Origin: Planctomycetota bacterium
GTDB lineage: Bacteria; Planctomycetota; Planctomycetia; Planctomycetales; Planctomycetaceae
NCBI GenBank assembly: GCA_027618475.1
Contig: JAQCEJ010000031.1
Coordinates: forward strand, 1 to 52,046
DNA: 52,046 nucleotides
Direction: 5' to 3'
Part shown: piece by piece, positions 8,707 to 17,143 of the stretch
How the letters are laid out: each line of letters starts with the position of its first letter
How positions within the stretch are numbered: position 1 is the stretch's first letter
Position numbers and translations under genes: made by a program
The notes under the pieces: generated by a model
What the model was told of the DNA's origin: nothing
The model's input: the letters and a program-made list of their open reading frames with translations, nothing else
Database searches by the model: none

Positions 8707-9201
8707 ATGGTTAATACCACACCTTCGACAATCGTTGATCCTCATACGATCGATGCATCCTTTTCAGAGGCATCGAAGGAAAACTCGAAACCCATTTCCG
8801 CCGAGTTATCGGCGAACAGCGAACCAGAAATGTCACGCAGAACTTCGGAGTTGAACGCACCATTGCGTTTTGCCCCCACCATGAGACGAATTTCATACCA
8901 ATTCGACGATCCGATGCGCGAAACGACCGATGTACCACCGACACACACGGTCGCCTTCGAAAAGCAAAACGACCGTGACTTACAGGCCGAATGCGACACC
9001 CTGATCGAACAGGCGATTCGCGATGCCTGGCGTAACGCTGGTTTCGGTCACTTCCGTCACCTGCGTGTCGAAGTTCAATCGGGAGACGTCAAACTCTATG
9101 GACGGTTGAATTCATTTTACTACAAACAAATGGCCTACTCCCTGATTCGCAACGTGCATGGCGTCAGGAGTATCGAAAACGAAATCCAGGTTGACAAATA
9201 G
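8707..9201 (+). CDS. BON-domain protein
   Basis: A 164-residue protein with a polar, probably disordered N-terminal half (about residues 1-95) and a C-terminal BON domain (about 97-164). The BON fold is recognisable from LRVEVQSGDVKLYGRLNSFY and the closing VHGVRSIENEIQV. BON domains bind phospholipid or other ligands, often in envelope proteins, but no signal peptide is visible here. The start is set by CAGGAGG (8691-8697) nine bases before the ATG; an upstream in-frame ATG at 8647 lacks such a site. Only 95 bases separate it from the next small gene on the same strand, so the two are probably co-transcribed. Confidence 0.8.
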   Translation: MVNTTPSTIVDPHTIDASFSEASKENSKPISAELSANSEPEMSRRTSELNAPLRFAPTMRRISYQFDDPMRETTDVPPTHTVAFEKQNDRDLQAECDTLIEQAIRDAWRNAGFGHFRHLRVEVQSGDVKLYGRLNSFYYKQMAYSLIRNVHGVRSIENEIQVDK

Positions 9202-9295
9202 TTCCCTCGGCCGGCTCGCTGATCTGCGAGCGGCGACCTGCAAATGCACCGATTGAGAACCCAAACCCCGCAAGTTGATTCAAGGAGCATCAAGG

Positions 9296-9601
9296 ATGAA
9301 TACAAATAAAAATTTCGACTCGAAAACGGTATCGGACCATGTCTTGATCGACGACCTGGATGCCGCCATTCGAGAAAGCGCCAGCGACAGCCGTATCAAC
9401 TTCTCCAAAGCACAAGTCGCATCGCTGAATTCGGCGGATATCGCGCATATGGATTGCACCGAACTGATCGCGGCGATCAAAAGCACCGAACTTCCGCTGC
9501 TGACCGATGAGCAACTCGCCCGTTTGACGTTTCAGGATCGCGACACACTCGAACGCCTGCTGTATCTCGCACGCAAGTGCGTACGCAATCAGGGATATTG
9601 A
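9296..9601 (+). CDS. Small conserved-looking protein of unknown function
   Basis: A 101-residue acidic, mostly helical protein that I do not assign to a named family. The start is the ATG at 9296, preceded by CAAGGAG eight bases upstream; a TTG seven codons earlier also opens the frame but overlaps that ribosome site. The middle reads SLNSADIAHMDCTELIAAIK and the C-terminus DRDTLERLLYLARKCVRNQG, like a small helical regulatory domain. It lies 95 bases after the BON gene, and a stem of six pairs (GCTCGC/GCGAGC, 9214-9231) lies between them without a U tract. Pairing with the BON protein is the only functional hint. Confidence 0.65.
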   Translation: MNTNKNFDSKTVSDHVLIDDLDAAIRESASDSRINFSKAQVASLNSADIAHMDCTELIAAIKSTELPLLTDEQLARLTFQDRDTLERLLYLARKCVRNQGY

Positions 9602-9667
9602 GCATCCCCCCGAAATTGGCATATTCGCCGGTACTGCGTCGAAGGCAACGCTTGGAACGTGCGTTCG

Positions 9668-10324
9668 TCACATGGCGATCAGATCGCGCAAGTGAAACAG
9701 CGCATTAAACGCCAAGAGCGATGCTTGTCCGTCGCGATATTGGATCACGTTGACGCCGCCGTTCGCCTGACGCAGTTCTTTCGCGCGGCTCGTGTCGAGT
9801 CCCAGCAACTCGGTCAGAATGACACGATTGACGACATTATGCGAAACGACGGCGATCGTTTCTCCGCGATGCCGTTCCAGCAGCCCGAACAGTACCGGCC
9901 ACGCGCGTTCGAAGACGTTGCGGTACGATTCCCCTCCGAGATACGGTGTCTCGTACGGCAACTGTTGAAATTGTCGATACTCTTCGGGATATTTCTCGCG
10001 AATCGATTCCCAGTCAAGCCGTTCCCAGAGACCCACGTCGCATTCTTCGATTCCTGCCAGCGATTCGACCGATAAACTGTGCGGAGCGGCGATCTGCTCC
10101 GCCGTTTCGCGGGCCCGCAACAAACGGCTGGCATAAACAGCGTCGATACGGCGACCTTGCAGCAGATGACCCACGTCTTCCGCCTGTTTACGGCCGGTGG
10201 GGCTCAACGGCAAATCGACGCTGCACCCTTGCAGGATGTAGGGAACTTGCTCATTCGCAGTCGTCGCCCCATGCCGAACGAGATATAACGTCGTCGTATC
10301 GCTCGCAGATTTCACTCGTCTCAT
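9668..10324 (-). CDS. Histidine phosphatase family protein
   Basis: A 218-residue member of the histidine (phosphoglycerate-mutase-like) phosphatase superfamily. The phosphohistidine motif LVRHGAT is at residues 15-21. The second-site residues are in ASRLLRARETAEQ, the acid is in GIEECDVGLWERL, and the second catalytic histidine is in VVSHNVVNRVIL. Length and motifs are complete. Its ATG overlaps the stop of pdxA by four bases (ATGA at 10321-10324), so translation is probably coupled. The substrate is unknown; GpmB, CobC and broad-specificity phosphatases look alike. The coupling suggests, but does not prove, a small phosphorylated metabolite near the PdxA step. Confidence 0.88.
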   Translation of the reverse strand: MRRVKSASDTTTLYLVRHGATTANEQVPYILQGCSVDLPLSPTGRKQAEDVGHLLQGRRIDAVYASRLLRARETAEQIAAPHSLSVESLAGIEECDVGLWERLDWESIREKYPEEYRQFQQLPYETPYLGGESYRNVFERAWPVLFGLLERHRGETIAVVSHNVVNRVILTELLGLDTSRAKELRQANGGVNVIQYRDGQASLLAFNALFHLRDLIAM

Positions 10325-11313
10325 TCCTTTCGTGTTGAGGCCAGTTTCGATGCGACGAAAATCGCTTCGATCAATCCCTCGGGGTTCGCCTTCCCTTGCC
10401 AGGCGATGTCGAACGCCGTGCCGTGACTCGGGCTCGTCCTGACCAGCGGTAAGCCGAGCGTCACATTGACGGCGTGTTCGGCTCCGATCAATTTGAACGG
10501 GATGTGCCCCTGATCGTGATACATGGCGACGACGGCGTCATATTTTCCAGCCACAGCCTGTCGATACAGCGTATCAGAGGGAAGGGGGCCGGTGACGTCG
10601 AGCCCCTGTTCGCAACACGCCCGCACCGCTGGGGCGATGATCTCGATTTCTTCGCGACCGAAGATTCCGTCTTCACCCGCGTGCGGATTGAGCGCGTTCA
10701 CCACAATCCGCGGTTTCTCACATCCGACCTGACGCATAAAGCCTTCGACGAGATGAATCTTTTCGGTGACATTCGCTTGCGAGATTAATTCCGGTACGCT
10801 CGCCAACGACGTGTGCAACGTCACATGGACAACACCAATGCCGTGCGGAGAACGAACCAGTTCACTCGGCGGAATGTACAACATCATCCCGAAGTCGGCG
10901 ACGCCGCATCGCTCGGCGAGAATTTCGGTATGCCCCGGATAGCAATGTCCCGCCAGATGCAACGCCGCTTTGCTCAGGGGGGCGGTCACGATCCCGGCCC
11001 AGTTCCCGTTCGTGGCTCCGTCAATCGCCGCGATAAGAAATCGATACGCCGCATCACCGGACCTGCTGTCGTTGTGACCAGCGGGGACATCGAGTAGATC
11101 ATCGGGAACGCCGTCCGGAAGAACGCATTCGACGTCCTTCAACGACGTCATTCCGATGACGCGACAGGCCCGCTCAAGAATTGCCGGATGACCGATTACC
11201 ACCGGTTCGCAACAGGCCAGCACCCGTGCATCGCCACACGCCGCAGCCACGACCTCGGGCCCGATCCCCGAGATATCTCCCATCGTGATTGCCAGCCGCG
11301 GTCGATGCATCAT
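10321..11313 (-). CDS. pdxA: 4-hydroxythreonine-4-phosphate dehydrogenase
   Basis: A PdxA-family NAD-dependent dehydrogenase, 330 residues. In the pyridoxal phosphate (DXP-dependent) pathway it oxidises 4-phosphohydroxy-L-threonine. Family marks are the N-terminal ITMGDISGIGPEV, the GHTEILAE metal-histidine segment, ALNPHAGEDGIFGREE and MYHDQGHIPFKLIG. Two ATGs stand at the start (11313 and 11310). PdxA paralogues also work in sugar-acid catabolism with a DUF1537 kinase; no such kinase is here, which favours vitamin B6. The gene leads a two-gene unit with the downstream phosphatase. Confidence 0.93.
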   Translation of the reverse strand: MMHRPRLAITMGDISGIGPEVVAAACGDARVLACCEPVVIGHPAILERACRVIGMTSLKDVECVLPDGVPDDLLDVPAGHNDSRSGDAAYRFLIAAIDGATNGNWAGIVTAPLSKAALHLAGHCYPGHTEILAERCGVADFGMMLYIPPSELVRSPHGIGVVHVTLHTSLASVPELISQANVTEKIHLVEGFMRQVGCEKPRIVVNALNPHAGEDGIFGREEIEIIAPAVRACCEQGLDVTGPLPSDTLYRQAVAGKYDAVVAMYHDQGHIPFKLIGAEHAVNVTLGLPLVRTSPSHGTAFDIAWQGKANPEGLIEAIFVASKLASTRKE

Positions 11314-11757
11314 GTCTCTGAATTATTAACGATGACTACTTACGTCAAAAGATACGTCAAAAGAAAAGAAATTAAGATTTGAAACGCAGAGTTCGCAGAG
11401 ATTGGCGGTTCGTCGTGCAAAAATCATTCAGGTACAACAACGCCATTCTTTTTTTTGCGCCTTATGCGTTTTTTTGCGGCCATCCTCGTCTATTATCTAC
11501 GTTCATCTGCGAAAATCTGCGGACCACTTCCCCATCGTTTCCTAAGTCATCATAGTCGCCCGCAGTCACAGCGGGAAGCCGTGGCTGACACTTCACCCGG
11601 CGATCGTTCCGATCCGCGACGCCTCCTCAGCAATCGCTGCATTTCGAAAAAATTCTCTCGGTTCTCTTACGCATTTCGCACGACTCCATCAGAATAGCCA
11701 TTATTCCTGTCAGACTCTTAATGCAGCCCTCAAAACGTTCATCATAGAGGTAACCCC
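11314..11757. other. Gene-free spacer with eroded repeats
   Basis: Between divergent pdxA and the M81 gene. It contains a short direct repeat TACGTCAAAAGA (twice, from about 11342), a GCAGAGTTCGCAGAG motif near 11383 and T-rich runs at 11450-11476. At 11500-11524 is an inverted copy of the fragment found at 811-834 (about 23 of 25 bases agree). An open frame at 11455-11697 has no ribosome site and no protein-like composition. Confidence 0.5.
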
Positions 11758-13239
11758 ATGCGCGTCGGCATCATCGCTCTGCTGCACGAATCGAATACGT
11801 TTATTTCTGAACCGACGACGCTCCGAGAATTCGAGCAGGATATGCTCCTCACCGGCGAGGCGATTCGCGAGCGAATGGCCGGCATGAAACACGAAGTGGG
11901 CGGCTTCTTCGCCGCGCTCGATGAAGCGGGCGTCACCGCTGTCCCGATTTTCGCCGCCAGGGCGCTCCCTTACGGTACGATCTCCGCCGATGCCTGGAAC
12001 GCGTTGATGAGTGCTCTCGATGCGGCTCTCGACCATACCGAAAACCTCGACGGCATTCTCGTCGCGCCGCACGGGGCAACCGTCAGCGAAGAACACCGCG
12101 ACGCCGACGGAAGCTGGTTACGACATCTGCGGTTTCGCGTCGGTTACGACCTCCCCATTATCGGCACGATCGATCCGCATACGAACCTCTCCCCGCTGAT
12201 GGTCGATTCGACCGATGTCCTCACTGCGTATCGCACCAACCCACACATCGATCAGCTTGAACGAGGACAGGAAGCGGCTCGGTTGATGATCCGCACGCTG
12301 AAAAAAGAGATCGTCCCGACGCAAGCCGCCGTCTATCCGCCGATGGCGATCAACATCGAAGCCCAAAACACATCCGAACAGCCATGCGTGGCGTTGTATC
12401 AACTCGCTGAAGAAATCCGTCAACGTCCCGGCGTTCTCTCGGCGTCGATCGTGCTCGGTTTTCCTTATGCCGACGTTACGGAAATGGGTTCGTCGGTGAT
12501 CGTCGTCACCGACAATCAGCCGAAACTCGCCCAGCAATACGCCGCCGAACTCGGTGAAGCGATGTGGAACCGCCGCGAAGAGTTCGCCGGCAAGATGATC
12601 TCGGTACACGACGCTCTCGACAAATGCGCACAACTTCCATCCCCCGTCTGTCTGCTCGACATGGGAGACAACGTCGGCGGCGGTTCGCCGGCGGATGGCA
12701 CGATTCTGCTCCACGCTCTGCACGAAAAACTGATGGGCCCGACCGTCGTCTGCCTCGCCGATCCCGCTGCCGTAAAGCAGGCCGAAGCCGCCGGTGCCGG
12801 CAACCGTGCTACGCTCACGATGGGAGCCAAGACCGACAACCTCCACGGCGAACCGTTCACCGCCGAAGTCACGGTCGTCTCGTTCAACGACGGCAAATTC
12901 TCCGACTCCCGCACACGGCACGGCGGTTTCACCAATTACGACCAGGGGCGTACCGCCGTCGTGCGAACCGACACCGACATCACGATCGTCCTCACAACCC
13001 GCCGCATGGTCCCCTTCAGCCTGCACCAACTCACCAGCTGCGATCTCGACCCAGCGGCGTTCCGTTACCTGGTCGCCAAGGGAGTCCAAGCCCCCCTCGC
13101 CGCGTATCAAGAAGTCTGCCCAAGCATCGTCCGCATCAACACCCCGGGGGTAACGACAGCGGATGTGGTGACGCTGCCTTACGAACACCGGAGGAAGCCG
13201 TTGTACCCGTGGGAGGGGGATGCGGAATGGGTGCGGTGA
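11758..13239 (+). CDS. M81 family metallopeptidase, MlrC-like
   Basis: A 493-residue protein of the M81/MlrC family (DUF1485 plus the MlrC C-terminal domain). The named member, microcystinase C, hydrolyses a linear peptide product of microcystin breakdown; most homologues have unknown peptide or amide substrates. Visible marks are the opening GIIALLHESNTF, GILVAPHGA, the metal-ligand segment IGTIDPHTN and TNPHID, and the C-terminal LLDMGDNVGGGSPADGT. Length is normal. The ATG at 11758 follows TAGAGG by seven bases. It is the first of a loose plus-strand run with an amidohydrolase 312 bases downstream, hinting at breakdown of an amide-containing compound. No signal peptide is seen, so it is probably cytoplasmic. 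Confidence 0.88.
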   Translation: MRVGIIALLHESNTFISEPTTLREFEQDMLLTGEAIRERMAGMKHEVGGFFAALDEAGVTAVPIFAARALPYGTISADAWNALMSALDAALDHTENLDGILVAPHGATVSEEHRDADGSWLRHLRFRVGYDLPIIGTIDPHTNLSPLMVDSTDVLTAYRTNPHIDQLERGQEAARLMIRTLKKEIVPTQAAVYPPMAINIEAQNTSEQPCVALYQLAEEIRQRPGVLSASIVLGFPYADVTEMGSSVIVVTDNQPKLAQQYAAELGEAMWNRREEFAGKMISVHDALDKCAQLPSPVCLLDMGDNVGGGSPADGTILLHALHEKLMGPTVVCLADPAAVKQAEAAGAGNRATLTMGAKTDNLHGEPFTAEVTVVSFNDGKFSDSRTRHGGFTNYDQGRTAVVRTDTDITIVLTTRRMVPFSLHQLTSCDLDPAAFRYLVAKGVQAPLAAYQEVCPSIVRINTPGVTTADVVTLPYEHRRKPLYPWEGDAEWVR

Positions 13240-13256
13240 GCGGTAGTTGAGTTCAC

Positions 13257-13300
13257 GGGTGGCCCTGATAAAATCAGGGCGGCGCAGCCGTAAGAGGCTG
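13257..13300 (-). repeat. REP-like hairpin repeat, copy 4 (inverted)
   Basis: GGTGGCCCTGAT-AAA-ATCAGGGC followed by GGCGCAGCCGTAAGAGGC. The stem is CCCTGAT/ATCAGGG, changed on both arms relative to CCCCGAT/ATCGGGG, so pairing is preserved. Confidence 0.7.
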
Positions 13301-13489
13301 CTGAACCCGCTGGCAATCTGTGTAAAATACTCAACTGTCAGACCGACAGGTCACCAACCTGTGAAAAAAACAACTCGTTCATCAGATCGTTTGCCTGGCC
13401 GTGATATCCGAGTAGAAGTGTTGTTACGAATCGTGATAAGGGAGTTGGCATATTTTTGGGAATTCCCATCCATTGGATCAATTAATCTG

Positions 13490-13534
13490 CGGCCTCGTAC
13501 GGCTGCGCCGCCCCGATTTCATCGGGGCCACCCT
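13490..13534 (+). repeat. REP-like hairpin repeat, copy 5
   Basis: CCTCGTACGGCTGCGCCG followed by CCCCGAT-TTC-ATCGGGG and GCCACCCT. The core is identical to copy 3. It ends 17 bases before the ATG of the amidohydrolase, so it lies in that gene's leader and could influence its translation. Confidence 0.7.
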
Positions 13535-13551
13535 ACTGAGTAACACGTTTT

Positions 13552-14685
13552 ATGAATAATACCCCACAACAATTCGACCTCATCATCACCGCCGGGAGAA
13601 TCCTCCTTCCGGACGGTCTGAGCAATGCGCCAGGTTCAGTCGCCATCATCGGTGATCGCATCGTTGCCGTGGGCGAAAACATCGCCGACAGCGCGAAACG
13701 ACAACTCGATTTTCCTGACGGCATTCTTCTCCCCGGGCTCGTTGATTTTCATGCTCATCCGGCGAGGTCGCACTCCAAGTATGGGGTCGATCCCGATCGG
13801 TATTTGTTGCCGCAGGGGATTACAACAGTGATGTCGCAGGGGGATGCCGGGGCTGAGACGTGGGAGGCCTATCGTACCGGGACGATCGAACGCTCGAAAA
13901 CCCGCGTTCGTCTGGCGATCAATGTCGCCGCCTGTGGCGAAGCACCGCAAGAACCATGTTGTAGCGATTTACGGCAGCTCGATGTCGACATAGCGGTCGC
14001 CGCAATCGAATCTTCCGACGGATTGATCTGGGGCGTCGCCGTCAACACCAGCACGCCGGGATGCGGAGAGAGCGATCCACGAGAGGTTCAACGCCGGGCA
14101 CTCGCGATCGCCGAAGCGACCGGAAAGCCGTTGTTGTACGGCATGCGCGATCCTCATGACTGGTCGTTCGCCGAGCAGATGGAACCACTTCGTCCCGGCG
14201 ATGTCGTCACTTACAGCTACCGCCAATCGCCACATAACATTTGCGAATCGGGCCAAGTCGACCCGGCGATTCGCGAAGCTCGCGACCGGGGAATTCTCTT
14301 CGACGTCTGTCACGGCAAAGCGTCGTTTTCATTCGAAACCGCCGAGCGGGCAATTGCTGATGACTTTCCCCCCGAGACGCTTTCATCCGACTTTTATTCG
14401 GCACATCTCGACGATACGCCTGGGCTGACGTTGCCGTTGCATCTGTCAAAACTGCTCGCTGCGGGACTTGATGAACACGCCGTGTTCCACGCCGTCACCC
14501 GTCGCCCGGCAGAAATTCTCGGTCTCGCTGATGAAATCGGAACTCTTGAAGTGGGTCGCTGTGCCGATGTTTGTGTCTTACAATATACGGAAGAGCCGAC
14601 GACGCTTACCGATGTTGTTGGTGAAACGCGGATCGGTCGCATGTTGGAAACGAAATGTGTTCTTCGTGATGGCCTCATTGTTTAG
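13552..14685 (+). CDS. Amidohydrolase/deacetylase family metallohydrolase
   Basis: A 377-residue cytoplasmic metal-dependent hydrolase of the amidohydrolase superfamily, closest in motifs to the dihydroorotase-like deacetylase group. An N-terminal beta-sandwich strand set opens with FDLIITAGRILLPDG; the metal motif LVDFHAHP follows near residue 65. The group's ILFDVCHGKASFSFETAERAI appears around 245-265, followed by LSSDFYSAH and a C-terminal EIGTLEVGRCADVCVL. The ribosome site is weak because a REP-like hairpin occupies the leader. The substrate is unknown; the upstream M81 protein may share a pathway. Confidence 0.85.
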   Translation: MNNTPQQFDLIITAGRILLPDGLSNAPGSVAIIGDRIVAVGENIADSAKRQLDFPDGILLPGLVDFHAHPARSHSKYGVDPDRYLLPQGITTVMSQGDAGAETWEAYRTGTIERSKTRVRLAINVAACGEAPQEPCCSDLRQLDVDIAVAAIESSDGLIWGVAVNTSTPGCGESDPREVQRRALAIAEATGKPLLYGMRDPHDWSFAEQMEPLRPGDVVTYSYRQSPHNICESGQVDPAIREARDRGILFDVCHGKASFSFETAERAIADDFPPETLSSDFYSAHLDDTPGLTLPLHLSKLLAAGLDEHAVFHAVTRRPAEILGLADEIGTLEVGRCADVCVLQYTEEPTTLTDVVGETRIGRMLETKCVLRDGLIV

Positions 14686-14707
14686 CTGCAATGCGTCATC
14701 AGAATCG

Positions 14708-14755
14708 CGCAGCGGAGCTGCGAAGACTTGCGTTCCCATGCGGAGCATGGGGACG
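14708..14755. repeat. Two tandem GGA-loop hairpins before trpF
   Basis: CGCAGC-GGA-GCTGCG (14708-14722) is followed at once by CGTTCCCATGC-GGA-GCATGGGGACG (14731-14755). The second has an 11-pair stem with one G-U pair. Both share the loop GGA, and the second ends right where the trpF Shine-Dalgarno (GAGGA, 14755-14759) begins, so folding could mask it. Confidence 0.65.
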
Positions 14756-14763
14756 AGGAATGG

Positions 14764-15441
14764 ATGATGTGGATTAAAATTTGTGGTATCCGTGACGTTG
14801 AAACGGCGCAGTGGGTTGCGGCATTCGAGCCCGCTGCCATCGGGCTCAATTTCTATGCGCCGTCGTCGCGGTGTGTGACACCGGATGTTGCCCGAACGAT
14901 TTGTGAAACCCTCCCAGTGACGATCGACAAAGTCGGCGTGTTTGTAAATCATCCGATCGACGAAATCATCCGCCTCGTGACCGAATGCGGGCTGACCGGC
15001 GTGCAACTTCACGGCGACGAATTGCCCGAAGTCTTCGACACCTTGCGGTCGGCCTTGCCGACGACGAAGTTGATCAAGGCGTTTCGGATCAATGTCAGCC
15101 ATGCCCAGAGCATCGGTGAGAGTTGGCGTGCCGTGGCCGGCTATCTCGAGGCGTGTCGTGCGATTGGCGTCAATCCGTTCGCCTGTTTGTTCGATGCATA
15201 CGTTTCGGGTGCGTATGGCGGAACGGGAAAGACCATTTTCGATGCCGCAGGGACGATCGACTACGATCGATTCCGCTCTCCGCCGATCATTCTGGCCGGT
15301 GGACTCAACCCCGAGAACGTCGCAGCGGCGATCGAGCGCGTTCGACCGTGGGGCGTGGATGTCGCCAGCGGGGTGGAATCGTCGCCCGGTGTGAAGGATC
15401 ACGCGAAAGTCGAACGCTTCATAACCAACGCTCGCGGCTAA
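14764..15441 (+). CDS. trpF: Phosphoribosylanthranilate isomerase
   Basis: Third step of tryptophan synthesis: isomerises N-(5-phosphoribosyl)anthranilate to the 1-deoxyribulose form. The TIM-barrel marks are complete: KICGI with the catalytic cysteine at the start, VGVFVNHP, GVQLHGDE, and near the C-terminus ILAGGLNPENV and GVDVASGVE. I chose the ATG at 14764 because GAGGA stands just ahead of it; an upstream TTG at 14728 would put two hairpins inside the gene. The central part carries an insertion-like loop (AGYLEACRAIGVNPFAC). No other trp gene is nearby except trpS at 34 kb. The start is probably affected by the hairpins immediately upstream. Confidence 0.93.
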   Translation: MMWIKICGIRDVETAQWVAAFEPAAIGLNFYAPSSRCVTPDVARTICETLPVTIDKVGVFVNHPIDEIIRLVTECGLTGVQLHGDELPEVFDTLRSALPTTKLIKAFRINVSHAQSIGESWRAVAGYLEACRAIGVNPFACLFDAYVSGAYGGTGKTIFDAAGTIDYDRFRSPPIILAGGLNPENVAAAIERVRPWGVDVASGVESSPGVKDHAKVERFITNARG

Positions 15442-15546
15442 ACGAAGAAACAACACGGTTGACCGGCGGCGCGCCGATCATTACTCTGCGGGCGCGGGAA
15501 CAATAATCACTTTCAGCGGCGATTTTCGCAGAAAATAGGGTGCAAA

Positions 15547-16848
15547 ATGGCGATGATTCATCCGTTTCGGGGTTGGAGATACGATCTGGCGCAGGTCGGC
15601 GAACTTTCTGTGGTCACGGCTCCTCCGTACGACGTTATTTCCCCCGCCGATCAGAACGAACTGTATAAGAAACATCCGTGCAATGTCATTCGGCTGATTC
15701 TGAATCGTGAAGAACCGGGTGACGCCGGCCCCGACGACAAGTACGGACGAGCCTCCAATTTTCTCAAGCATTGGATGCAGGACGGCGTCCTGTCGCAGGA
15801 CAAAGCCGATACGCTGTACGTCTATCATCAGGAATTTACCTGGGAAGGAACACGGTACATCCGCAAAGGTTTTCTCGGCAAATGCCAGCTCGAAGAGTTC
15901 GGCAAGGGAAAGATTTTTCCGCACGAAGAAACGATGTCGGGGCCGAAGGCCGACCGCCTGATGTTGACCCGCGCTTGCAAAACGAATCTCTCACCGATTT
16001 TCGGACTCTACCCCGACGACAGCGAAGTGATCAATAAACAACTCGATGCCGCGATACAGGGCCAGACTCCTCTGGTCGCGACCGATCATCTCGGCGTGAT
16101 TCATCGGCTCTGGACCGTTCAGGATCCCGATGTGCTGAACTCCGTCCGCAAAGGGATGCGCGACATGCCGATCTTCATCGCCGATGGTCACCATCGATAC
16201 GAAACGGCTCTTAATTATCGCAATGAACTCCAAGCGGCGGGACAGATCAAAGATGAATTCGCCTCGGCAAATTTCGTCTTGATGATGATGGTGGGAATGT
16301 CCGACCCCGGTTTGCAGGTGTTGCCGACACACCGGCTGATTTCGGGCTGGCCTGACGTGACGGTCGCACAGGTCACCGAAGCTCTCTCGTCCCATTTCGC
16401 CATCGACACGGTCGGAAGCGGCCCCGACGCGGCGGAAAAGACGTGGGAACTGATGCAGATCGACGGCAGTCAATCGACGTTCGGCTTCGGCAGCACCGAT
16501 GGCGAGTGGATTCTGGCCCAGGCGAAAGACACCTCTCCCATGAAAGAACTCGCCGCCGACCACACTTCGGCATGGCAGGGGTTGGGAGTCAGTATTTTAC
16601 ACCGCATGGTCATCGGCGATTTGTTCAAAAAGAAATGGACGGCCGAACCGAAGTTCAAATATGTCCATTCGCTCGCCGAGGTTGCCGAATCGCAGGCGAA
16701 AAACGAATGTCAACTGGCGTGCCTCGTTGCTCCGGCGAGTATCGAACATGTGCAGGAAATCGCCTCGGGCTTCGAAAAAATGCCCCCCAAGAGCACTTAT
16801 TTCTATCCCAAACTGCTTTCGGGACTGGTCTTTCACTCACTGGAATAA
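15547..16848 (+). CDS. DUF1015 family protein
   Basis: A 433-residue protein of the DUF1015 family, full length. No firm biochemical function is known for this family; some have been discussed as putative kinases or transcriptional regulators without proof. Diagnostic segments are the N-terminal HPFRGWRYD, TAPPYDVISP, the central IADGHHRYETALNYR and MMMVGMSDPGLQVLPTHRLI. The ATG at 15547 follows AGGGTG. It lies 105 bases after trpF on the same strand and may share its transcript. No membrane segment or signal is seen. Confidence 0.88.
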   Translation: MAMIHPFRGWRYDLAQVGELSVVTAPPYDVISPADQNELYKKHPCNVIRLILNREEPGDAGPDDKYGRASNFLKHWMQDGVLSQDKADTLYVYHQEFTWEGTRYIRKGFLGKCQLEEFGKGKIFPHEETMSGPKADRLMLTRACKTNLSPIFGLYPDDSEVINKQLDAAIQGQTPLVATDHLGVIHRLWTVQDPDVLNSVRKGMRDMPIFIADGHHRYETALNYRNELQAAGQIKDEFASANFVLMMMVGMSDPGLQVLPTHRLISGWPDVTVAQVTEALSSHFAIDTVGSGPDAAEKTWELMQIDGSQSTFGFGSTDGEWILAQAKDTSPMKELAADHTSAWQGLGVSILHRMVIGDLFKKKWTAEPKFKYVHSLAEVAESQAKNECQLACLVAPASIEHVQEIASGFEKMPPKSTYFYPKLLSGLVFHSLE

Positions 16849-17143
16849 TGCCTACATGCCGTTTCATACCCCTCTGGATGGCGGGTCTCTCCGGGCCATG
16901 GGGACGATCATTCCGTCGCTCACCGGGATATGAAACCAGTTCAAGAGGATCGCCCGGCTTCGCATGGCCGGGCATCGCGGCAGATCGCCGCGAACTCGAT
17001 TCGCTCGCAGACAGATATTATCCGGCGAACACAACAACAATATTTCGGGTTATTGACCGGGAATGTTGTATGTCGTCTCACGATATGAGACAATCTTGTG
17101 TTCACTTGATCCTGTCACCTCGAAGTTCAGCGCGAGCCACATC

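Larger units (their letters stand above)
13240..13551. other. Spacer framed by two opposed REP-like hairpins
   Basis: No gene. REP-like copies 4 and 5 face each other at its two ends (13257-13300 and 13490-13534). Between them lies ACAGGT-CACCA-ACCTGT (near 13337-13353), a small hairpin followed by seven A on the plus strand, so it is not a terminator for the upstream gene. Confidence 0.6.

Noticed and set aside
12118-13188. 356-codon frame opposite the M81 gene
   Set aside because: Mirror frame of a conserved protein, no ribosome site, no family resemblance.
13337-13353. Terminator for the M81 gene
   Set aside because: The hairpin is followed by seven A on the plus strand, the wrong base for an intrinsic terminator.
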